Positions 17,639 through 23,597 of a stretch of 64,000 nt of DNA are shown in pieces (positions within the stretch are counted from its first letter, which is position 1; every line of letters begins with the position of its first letter). The position numbers and the translations under genes are program-made. The notes beneath the pieces were generated by a model. The model did no database searches. It had not been told where the DNA came from and saw only the letters and a program-made list of their open reading frames with translations. The stretch covers positions 62,001-126,000 of the forward strand of contig CALOCN010000014.1 in NCBI GenBank assembly GCA_942491735.1, written 5' to 3'. This stretch comes from CALOCN01 sp942491735. Lineage in GTDB: Bacteria > Eisenbacteria > RBG-16-71-46 > JABDJR01.

Positions 17639-17657
17639 GTATATACAATGTGTATAC
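17639..17657 (-). promoter_or_regulatory. Palindromic operator and promoter of the toxin-antitoxin pair
   Basis: GTATATACAATGTGTATAC is a 9-1-9 inverted repeat with one mismatched pair, ending 13 nt before the antitoxin ATG. On the minus strand TATACT forms a -10 with TTGCGT 18 nt upstream, so the palindrome covers the spacer and -10. This placement fits MazE-type autorepression. The -10 is only 12 nt from the ATG, so the leader would be very short. Confidence 0.6.
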
Positions 17658-17674
17658 CGTGACGCAACCCGCGG

Positions 17675-18175
17675 TCAGAACACCGGGACCTTGAGCGTCC
17701 CCTCGTCCCGGTCCAGGGGCAGGGTGATCTCGCCGATCAGGGGGGCGTCCAGCTTCAGCGAAAGCTCGGCCTCGTACGGGATCTCCGCCCCGGGGCGAAC
17801 AATTTGACCGGCGTCGATCATGCTGGAGTAGGGAATGCGGATGTTGACGGGCACAATCCGCTTCCCGCTGGCCGGGATGGTGGCCGAAGCCGGGCTCTCC
17901 CCTTCCACGAACAGCTTTCCTTCGGTAAACAGCTTGTAGGCCACCCCCACCAGGGGCAGGTCCACGCCGTAGGGGTTCTTCACCTCGACGTCGAATCGCA
18001 CGGTGAGGGCCGAGAAGCTGGCCCCCTCGATGCCCACCCCCTTGATGGAGGCGGACGGGTAGGCAGCCACCTGGCTCAGGGTCGCGCAGCCGGAGAGGGC
18101 GATCAGGGCGACGACCGGCCACGCCAGGGACCTCCGGGGTGGGGGCGGGGGCTTGCCGCATGTCATTCCGTGCAT
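17675..18175 (-). CDS. LEA14-like lipoprotein (LEA type 2 / WHy domain)
   Basis: A 166-residue lipoprotein with lipobox ALSGC (Cys30), so probably anchored in an envelope membrane. The mature part matches the LEA_2/WHy immunoglobulin-like fold: FDVEVKNPYGVDLPLVGVAYK is the typical strand pair with the conserved N-P-Y/N-x-x-x-x-L signature, followed by SATIPASGKRIVPVNIRIPY. Such proteins are associated with desiccation or envelope stress, but the bacterial role is poorly defined. I chose the ATG at 18175 because GGAAGGA lies 5 nt upstream; an ORF that extends to 19231 is antisense reading of two plus-strand genes. It is divergent from the ATP-grasp-like gene at 18251. Confidence 0.82.
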   Translation of the reverse strand: MHGMTCGKPPPPPRRSLAWPVVALIALSGCATLSQVAAYPSASIKGVGIEGASFSALTVRFDVEVKNPYGVDLPLVGVAYKLFTEGKLFVEGESPASATIPASGKRIVPVNIRIPYSSMIDAGQIVRPGAEIPYEAELSLKLDAPLIGEITLPLDRDEGTLKVPVF

Positions 18176-18235
18176 GGGGGTCCTTCCATTGGCCCACCCA
18201 GGGGTCGACCCGGCCAGGGATGCAGAGCGTCGTGT

Positions 18236-18241
18236 CATACT
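18236..18241 (+). promoter_or_regulatory. -10-like CATACT just before the 18251 start
   Basis: CATACT lies 9 nt before the GTG at 18251, with no ribosome-binding site between them. If real, the transcript would be almost leaderless. No -35 is evident. Confidence 0.3.
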
Positions 18242-18250
18242 ACGCCAGCC

Positions 18251-19138
18251 GTGAGCAATAAGCGCATCGCCGTCCTCTTCCATCGGAACGATCGTCGGCG
18301 CAACCTCGCCAACTATGTCGTGCATCCCACCGCCGAATACTGGCGGGAGGACGGCTACGAGGTGGTCTACCTCTTTGGCGCTCGCCGATTCGTGCCGGCC
18401 GACGTGGTCGTGGTCCACGTGGACCTCTCGGTGGTTCCCGACGAGTACCTGGAACTGGCCGCCAGGTACCCCGCCGCGGTCAACGGGACTCTGGGAGACA
18501 TCCGCAAGAGAACGTTCAGTCGCAACCTGCTGACACCGGACGACACCTGGTCCGGTCCGGTCATCGTCAAGAGCGACCTGAACACGGCCGGGCGCCCGGA
18601 GCGCCTCCAATGGCAACCCCAGTGGCTCCACCAGCACGGAGCGTACGTGCGGGCCGAGCGGCACCTGCACCATGCCTGGGAACGGTTTCGGGGACGGGTT
18701 CCCATGGACTCCTCGTCGGACTACCGGGTCTATGACCGGCTCCACGAAGTTCCGGCGCGTTTCTTTGGCGATCCGGGTCTTGTCGTGGAACGGTTCATGC
18801 CCGAGTCGTCCAACGGCGAGTTCCACGTGCGGATCTTCCAGTTCCTGGGGAGTGCGTGGAGTTGTACCCGGTTCTCGGGGCCCAAGGTCATCGTCAACGA
18901 TGCAACGCTGACCCGGATCGAACCCATTGAACCCCACCCCGAGGTCCTGACCTGGCCGGCCCGGTACGGGATCGAGTACGGCAAGCTGGACTACGTGGAA
19001 ACGGCGGAGGGGCCGGTCCTGCTGGATGTCAACAAGACCACCGGCTGCGCCGCCAACCCGGACGAGCGTACCCTTGCGGATCGGCGGCATCGAGCCACGG
19101 GGATTCGGGATTTCCTGGGCGGTGCGAGGCCGCGATGA
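18251..19138 (+). CDS. ATP-grasp-like protein, unknown substrate
   Basis: A 295-residue cytoplasmic protein starting at a GTG at 18251; the in-frame ATG at 17804 lies deep inside the divergent lipoprotein gene and is rejected. It begins with a Rossmann-like strand (KRIAVLFHRND). It ends with a segment typical of ATP-grasp C-lobes: GIEYGKLDYVETAEGPVLLD, then VNKTTG, where Asp/Glu/Asn residues would bind Mg-ATP. LVVERFMPE in the middle resembles the adenine-contacting strand. Such enzymes ligate a carboxylate to an amine or thiol. The acceptor is unknown. The stop overlaps the GNAT gene as ATGA, so ligase-like and acetyltransferase products are made together and may modify the same peptide or amino compound. 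Confidence 0.6.
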   Translation: MSNKRIAVLFHRNDRRRNLANYVVHPTAEYWREDGYEVVYLFGARRFVPADVVVVHVDLSVVPDEYLELAARYPAAVNGTLGDIRKRTFSRNLLTPDDTWSGPVIVKSDLNTAGRPERLQWQPQWLHQHGAYVRAERHLHHAWERFRGRVPMDSSSDYRVYDRLHEVPARFFGDPGLVVERFMPESSNGEFHVRIFQFLGSAWSCTRFSGPKVIVNDATLTRIEPIEPHPEVLTWPARYGIEYGKLDYVETAEGPVLLDVNKTTGCAANPDERTLADRRHRATGIRDFLGGARPR

Positions 19139-19674
19139 CCCAGGATCCCCTCTTTGCCCCCTACGAGCCGGACCGCCGGTCCACGCCGCTCCCGGGAGTG
19201 TCCATACGTCCGGCCCGCCATGCCGACGCACCGGAGCTGGTCCGGATCCACGTGGAACGGGAGAAGACCGCGCCGGAGCCGGTGTTGCCCCTGGTGCAGG
19301 ACGAGATCCGCGCCATGGAGACCGGTGAGGAACGCTACGTCTGTGTCGCGGAGCTGGAGGGACGCGTGGTGGCCTACGCGCGCTGCGGCCGGATGCGATG
19401 GAAGCAGCGAAGCCCCCTCCCGCACGGCTGGTACCTGACCGGGGTTGCGGTGAGCGAGGCCTTTCGCCGGCGGGGTGTGGGACGGCTGCTCACCGAGCAC
19501 CGGTTGGCCTGGTTGGACAAGCGGACCGACACCGTCTACTACTTCGCCGCCGAGGCGAACCGCCCCTCGATTGCCCTGCACGAGCCGTACGGATTCAAGG
19601 TGGTGGAGTCCGGGCTCACCGTGCCCGACACCCGCGAGGACCTGCCCAAGGCGGTCTACGCACGGCGGGTTTGA
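19135..19674 (+). CDS. GNAT-family N-acetyltransferase
   Basis: A 179-residue acetyl-CoA-dependent acyltransferase. After a short N-terminal extension, SIRPARHADAPELVRIHVER is the typical first strand and helix. VAYARCGRMRW and TGVAVSEAFRRRGVGRLLTE form strand 4 and motif A, with the pyrophosphate loop RRRGVG, and YYFAAEANRPSIALHEPYGF is motif B with the usual N-x-x-S-I-x-L-x-x-x-G/Y-F pattern. The substrate cannot be predicted. It is translationally coupled to the ATP-grasp-like gene (ATGA at 19135-19138), suggesting one two-step pathway. Confidence 0.88.
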   Translation: MTQDPLFAPYEPDRRSTPLPGVSIRPARHADAPELVRIHVEREKTAPEPVLPLVQDEIRAMETGEERYVCVAELEGRVVAYARCGRMRWKQRSPLPHGWYLTGVAVSEAFRRRGVGRLLTEHRLAWLDKRTDTVYYFAAEANRPSIALHEPYGFKVVESGLTVPDTREDLPKAVYARRV

Positions 19675-19778
19675 TAGTCCTCGAATATTTTCTTGTGCAG
19701 TTCTGAAATTCCTCCCGTTGTCCTGTTGGGAGAGCCGAGATTCGGCCTCGCCCCCACATTCCAGTAGAGGAGGATTCA

Positions 19779-20807
19779 ATGCCAAGACTCAATATCGGTG
19801 GCTCGGTGCTCTACAACGATGGTTCCCCGGTCCCGGATGCCCGGGTTCGCATCTACGACATGGATACTGGAGGGAACGGGAACGACCGCATCCTGGACCG
19901 GGGAACGAACGCCCAGGGAGCGTTCTCGGGCCTTTCCAAGAACTGGAAGGACAAGAACACGGTCAAGATCAGGGTGCCATTCATGCCCACGATCACTCAG
20001 GAGGTTCCGGACGTTCTCATGCTCAGGTTTCGCGTCGATGCCGGTTCGCACACGCACAAGGGCCCATTCATTCATCTGGGATCCAACGCGTCGGCCCCGA
20101 TCATCCTCCCGATTGCCCCGCCTTCGGCAACGGTCACCAAGGCGAAACGGGACCTGATCCACATGATCTCGCTCGCTCCGCAGGTTTCTAGCGACCTCAG
20201 GTTGTTCTACGAGACCATCGAAATGGCTTCCGAAGTGACGACAAAGGCGATTCTGGGTTCGTTCTATCGCAAGATCCACATCGTCAAGGGGTCGGATGCC
20301 ACGTTGGCCGGGCTGGTCGCCAAGCTGCGCTCCGTTTCAAGTCGCGCCGGTACCCAGGCGGTGGATCTCATCATGAGCCCGCATGGGAGCAACAAGTCCA
20401 TTTCCTTCCACGACGCGGCGAGTCCCATCAAGGACGTGCGGGATGAAATCCTGACCATTCCCGCCGACTGTCGGAAGAAGTTCCGAACGATGTTCTCGAC
20501 CGCCTGTTATGGTGCGAGCCACCTTGACGGGTGGATCCAATCCGGATTCGAGGCCGCGTCGGGGTCCAATCTCATCTATGCGGATTCGCTGGTGAGCTTC
20601 CCGGCTTTCCTGTCGGCCTGGGCGGCAGGGAGATCGTTCGGGGATGCGGTTGCGGCGGCCAACGCCAGCGACATCGGGGATTTTCAGGACGAGCGGGCCC
20701 GTGCGTTCTTCCGGTTGCGGGGCAATGACTCGTTTGCCGACAAGGTCGACAGTCACCGACAGGCGAAGGGGGACTGCGACATCAAGATCGTCACGCGTCC
20801 GTTCTAG
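19779..20807 (+). CDS. Putative caspase-like cysteine peptidase with transthyretin-like N-terminus
   Basis: A 342-residue protein without signal peptide or membrane segment, so probably cytoplasmic. The ATG has AGGAGG 6 nt upstream. Residues 4-110 look like a transthyretin or carboxypeptidase-regulatory beta-sandwich (NIGGSVLYNDGSPVPDARVR, then GTNAQGAFSGL). A helical linker (about 118-155) leads to a C-terminal alpha/beta domain with VDLIMSPHGSN, placing His202-Gly203 after a hydrophobic strand, and MFSTACYGASH, placing Cys243 after the next. Strand-HG and strand-AC with about 41 residues between is the dyad layout of clan CD (caspase, metacaspase, clostripain, C25) peptidases. This is my structural reading, not a database match; a non-peptidase alpha/beta protein is the alternative. 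An AT-rich gap of 104 nt precedes it. Confidence 0.5.
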   Translation: MPRLNIGGSVLYNDGSPVPDARVRIYDMDTGGNGNDRILDRGTNAQGAFSGLSKNWKDKNTVKIRVPFMPTITQEVPDVLMLRFRVDAGSHTHKGPFIHLGSNASAPIILPIAPPSATVTKAKRDLIHMISLAPQVSSDLRLFYETIEMASEVTTKAILGSFYRKIHIVKGSDATLAGLVAKLRSVSSRAGTQAVDLIMSPHGSNKSISFHDAASPIKDVRDEILTIPADCRKKFRTMFSTACYGASHLDGWIQSGFEAASGSNLIYADSLVSFPAFLSAWAAGRSFGDAVAAANASDIGDFQDERARAFFRLRGNDSFADKVDSHRQAKGDCDIKIVTRPF

Positions 20808-20819
20808 TCAATGAGAAGA

Positions 20820-20845
20820 GGGGGCGGCGGTGTGTCGCCGTCCCC
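20820..20845. terminator. Hairpin between convergent genes
   Basis: GGGGGCGGCG (20820-20829) and CGCCGTCCCC (20836-20845) pair over 10 bp with one G-U, around a GTGTGT loop. It fills the 38-nt gap between the stops at 20807 (+) and 20846 (-). It lacks a U-tract but probably stops transcription from both sides. Confidence 0.5.
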
Positions 20846-22264
20846 TCACCGGTTCGCGAAGAGGCGTTGCGAAGCCCCGCGCAGCACCAGTCCCAACCCG
20901 ATCATCAGCACCGGGCCGCCGTACACCACGGCCACGTAGATCCAGTCGATGGGATCCGCCTGCAGGGCATAGAGCCCCGCGCCCAGGTAGCCAAAGCCGG
21001 ACACGACCAGCACCAGCACCCCCACCCCGATGGCCACCGTGCGCGAACGCGCCATCTTGAACGGGGCATCCATGCCCTTCTGCCGCGCCCGGATGTAGGC
21101 CAGCGCGATGAAGATGTACGGCACCACCAGGGACAGCGAAGCCAGGTCGTTGAGCAACGCGATGAAGTTCTCGGATCCCGACGTTCCGGTGAGGATCGAG
21201 ATCAACGGAACAAGGATGAGAATGGACACCACGCCGGCCTGGGTCCACAGGGCGCGGTGATGGGTTCCCGCCGCATCGGCGGAGGTCAGCGACTCCGGAA
21301 ACGTTCCCGCCGGAACATCGGAGAACATGGCCCGGATGGGGGACTCCATCCACACCACGTAGGCGGCCACTGACGAGAGCACGATAAAGGTCATGCAGAC
21401 CTTGGCCATCGCCTGCTCCGGCAGGCCGACCAGCCCGGCCAGGAAGGCCCAGATGTCATAGAGCCCGGTCGCCTTGGTCAAGGACTCGATGGGCATGGCA
21501 AAGCTGACCGCGATGGTCCCCAGCACATAGGCCACCCCGATCATCAAGGTAGTGATGACGATGGCCCGGGGGAAGTTCCGTTGTGGGTTGTCGGTCTGCC
21601 GCACGTAGGGCGCGGCGACCTCGGCCCCTGCCACCGCGAAGAGGAGCCAGGCGAAGGTGGAGAAGTACCGGAGATCCAGGGACGGGGTGAGGGCCTCCAG
21701 GCTGTAGGGCGTGGCCGAAACACGCGAGGTGAAGAGCACCAGCGCGATGGGGATCACGATCAGGATCGCGGTCAAGAGCAGGATCCCCCGCGCCGACCAG
21801 TCGGCCAGCACCGAGAAGATCCGAACCCCGCGGGTGGCAATGAAGGTGAAGAAGAGGCAGATCGCCACCCCCACGAAGGGGAGCAGCGCCGTCACCGTCT
21901 CGAAGACGTCCTCGCCGGTGATGGCGAGGGAGATCCGGATGGGGAGCCGGCTGAACACGGACTGGAGATAGATGAGGTTGGCCACGAAATAGGACCAGGT
22001 ACCGACAAAGGCCCAGGTGGGTCCCAGTCCGCGTTCCATGTAACTGTAGATCCCGCCCTTGGACTCGGTCATGTCCGAGCCGAACTCGGCCAGGATGAGC
22101 GCCAGGGGAAGGAAGTACAGGAACCCCACCGCGATCCAGGAGGGGATGGCGGAGAGCCCCAGCTCGACCAGGTTGTCGATCACGTTGGCAATACCGAACG
22201 TCGCGATCACGATGATCATGGAGATCGTCGCGATGGACATCTTGCGGGCGTTGGCCTGACTCAT
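20846..22264 (-). CDS. APC-superfamily amino acid/polyamine transporter or antiporter
   Basis: A 472-residue inner-membrane protein with about 12 hydrophobic segments. It starts SIATISMIIVIATFGIANVI, close to the first helix of amino acid antiporters such as the GadC/AAT group, and then has EFGSDMTESKGGIYSYMERG, the conserved cytoplasmic loop of APC transporters (E-x-G-x-x-x-P/S-x-x-G-G-x-Y). Substrates of this group include glutamate, GABA, arginine and polyamines; nothing here separates them. Its ATG overlaps the stop of the haem-binding gene upstream (22261-22264, ATGA), so it is the last gene of a three-gene operon with two haem c proteins, an unusual combination. Confidence 0.85.
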   Translation of the reverse strand: MSQANARKMSIATISMIIVIATFGIANVIDNLVELGLSAIPSWIAVGFLYFLPLALILAEFGSDMTESKGGIYSYMERGLGPTWAFVGTWSYFVANLIYLQSVFSRLPIRISLAITGEDVFETVTALLPFVGVAICLFFTFIATRGVRIFSVLADWSARGILLLTAILIVIPIALVLFTSRVSATPYSLEALTPSLDLRYFSTFAWLLFAVAGAEVAAPYVRQTDNPQRNFPRAIVITTLMIGVAYVLGTIAVSFAMPIESLTKATGLYDIWAFLAGLVGLPEQAMAKVCMTFIVLSSVAAYVVWMESPIRAMFSDVPAGTFPESLTSADAAGTHHRALWTQAGVVSILILVPLISILTGTSGSENFIALLNDLASLSLVVPYIFIALAYIRARQKGMDAPFKMARSRTVAIGVGVLVLVVSGFGYLGAGLYALQADPIDWIYVAVVYGGPVLMIGLGLVLRGASQRLFANR

Positions 22265-22737
22265 TCGTGGTCTTCTTCCTCGTCGTCGTCACCAGGCTCG
22301 CTTCCCGAGCCCACCCGGGCCCAGGCCAGGATCGTCGCCTTCTCTTCCTCGGTCAGCTTTGCCTCGGGGTGCAGCCACAGGTAGTCCCGTAGCGGCATGT
22401 TCCCCTCGGACAGTTCCTCGCGGATCTCCTCCAGGAGTTCCTGCTGCTCGTCCAGGTTGAACTCGGGCCAATCCGAGAAGTTGAGATCGCCGCGGCCCAT
22501 CCGCACGTGCTGCGCCACCCTCCAGGAGATGGGGGCCACGTAGCTGTACCAGGGCCACTTGGTCTCGTGGGAGTGGCAGTCGTAGCAGGCCCGGCGCAAC
22601 AGCGCGTCCACCTCGGCCGGTGCCCGCACATCCGATACCACCGGGGGGTTGTCGCGCCTCACCGGGACGAACTGGATCCCGATCGCCAGCGCGACCAGGA
22701 TCCCCAGAAGTCCGTTGCGAAGCCGATGACCGGTCAT
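22261..22737 (-). CDS. Membrane-anchored haem-binding domain protein (single c-type haem)
   Basis: A 158-residue protein with one N-terminal hydrophobic segment (about residues 8-26) as signal anchor and a periplasmic domain. It carries a haem c site CYDCH (C51, C54, H55) followed by SHETKWPWYSYVAPISW, which matches the haem_bd family (PF14376-like) often found beside cytochromes in Bacteroidetes and relatives. The C-terminus is acidic (GDDDEEEDHE). It lies 6 nt after the TPR cytochrome gene and overlaps the transporter gene by ATGA. It probably receives electrons from or passes them to the neighbouring cytochrome, although the physiological partner is unknown. Confidence 0.87.
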   Translation of the reverse strand: MTGHRLRNGLLGILVALAIGIQFVPVRRDNPPVVSDVRAPAEVDALLRRACYDCHSHETKWPWYSYVAPISWRVAQHVRMGRGDLNFSDWPEFNLDEQQELLEEIREELSEGNMPLRDYLWLHPEAKLTEEEKATILAWARVGSGSEPGDDDEEEDHE

Positions 22738-22743
22738 GCCTGG

Positions 22744-23490
22744 CTAGTCTTCCATTCCCTGCACCCGCTCCAGCAGCCGCTTGGCCCAGGCGTTCTCCGG
22801 CTCCAGCTCGATGGCCTTTTCCATGCTGGCGATGGCCCCCGCCTTGTCCCCGGCCTGGGCCTGGATCTGTCCCTTGAGCAGGTAGCAATAGGCATTGTCG
22901 GGATGGAACTCCAGGTTGAGGTCCATGATGCCGATCGCCTGCTCCAGCTCGCCTTCCTCGGCCATTTCCTCGGCCAGGGTGTTGAGTGGGCCCGGGTTGA
23001 AGTCGTAGGAGAACCCGCCGTGGTACGTCTCGCGCAGTTCGCGGTACTTGGCCGACACGGCCTCGACGCCGCCCTCTTCCGCTGCGTCCCACAACACGTC
23101 CTTGAGCTGGGCCGGCTTGGTGACGCCGTGATGACAGGTCACGCACTCCACCCGCAGCGGGGATTCCACCGCTTTGGCCATGAAGGTCAGGTTGATCTCC
23201 TGGGTCATGCGCATCATCTCGCGGGCAATGACCTTCTTCTCGTTCTCGTCCGAGACGAAGTCCATGCCCTCTAGGCTTTCCTTGTTCTCACCCGGAACAT
23301 GGCAGAACCAGCAGCGGGTACCCAGGGCACCGGCCATGCCGCGCATGATCCCCATCAGCTCCCCCTTGGAGATGTCTTCCGGGAGTATCTGGAGATTGGA
23401 GAATTCGTTTGGGACCTGGGTGGATCCGGGCCCGGGAAGCAAGGCAAGGACGAGGGCGATCGCCAGGGCGCCCAGGAGAAACTTGGTCAT
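22744..23490 (-). CDS. Di-haem c-type cytochrome with TPR tail
   Basis: A 248-residue exported cytochrome. Residues 1-24 are a signal peptide. FSNLQILPEDISKGELMGIM leads to the first haem site CWFCH (60-64) and a second CVTCHHG (116-120). The arrangement resembles the cytochrome c domain related to photosynthetic reaction-centre cytochrome subunits, here as a stand-alone domain with no reaction-centre genes nearby. From about residue 160 two or three TPR units follow (for example NAYCYLLKGQIQAQAGDKAG and AIASMEKAIELEPENAWA), likely a protein-binding tail. GAGGAGG lies 5 nt before the ATG. It is the first gene of the operon with the haem_bd protein and the APC transporter. Confidence 0.88.
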   Translation of the reverse strand: MTKFLLGALAIALVLALLPGPGSTQVPNEFSNLQILPEDISKGELMGIMRGMAGALGTRCWFCHVPGENKESLEGMDFVSDENEKKVIAREMMRMTQEINLTFMAKAVESPLRVECVTCHHGVTKPAQLKDVLWDAAEEGGVEAVSAKYRELRETYHGGFSYDFNPGPLNTLAEEMAEEGELEQAIGIMDLNLEFHPDNAYCYLLKGQIQAQAGDKAGAIASMEKAIELEPENAWAKRLLERVQGMED

Positions 23491-23528
23491 CGGAGCCTCC
23501 TCGATAGGTGAAATGACAGCGCGACCGC

Positions 23529-23534
23529 ACTATA
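23529..23534 (-). promoter_or_regulatory. -10-like TATAGT for the cytochrome operon
   Basis: On the minus strand TATAGT lies 38 nt before the ATG at 23490. It is close to the consensus; the -35 region is not clear. It sits in the 107-nt gap shared with the divergent kinase gene. Confidence 0.45.
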
Positions 23535-23583
23535 CCGCATGGGAAGCGGGGTCGATTCACTCCACTTCCACCGGCGGGTCCGC

Positions 23584-23589
23584 TAAAAT
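23584..23589 (+). promoter_or_regulatory. -10-like TAAAAT 8 nt before the kinase start
   Basis: TAAAAT ends 8 nt before the ATG at 23598, with no Shine-Dalgarno between them, so the message may start at or within a few bases of the ATG. No -35 hexamer is seen. Confidence 0.35.
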
Positions 23590-23597
23590 GGCTGCTC

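Noticed and set aside
17675..19231. Single 518-codon minus-strand ORF
   Set aside because: Only the first-transcribed signal-peptide frame from 18175 is a real protein; the remainder reads antisense through the ATP-grasp-like and GNAT genes.
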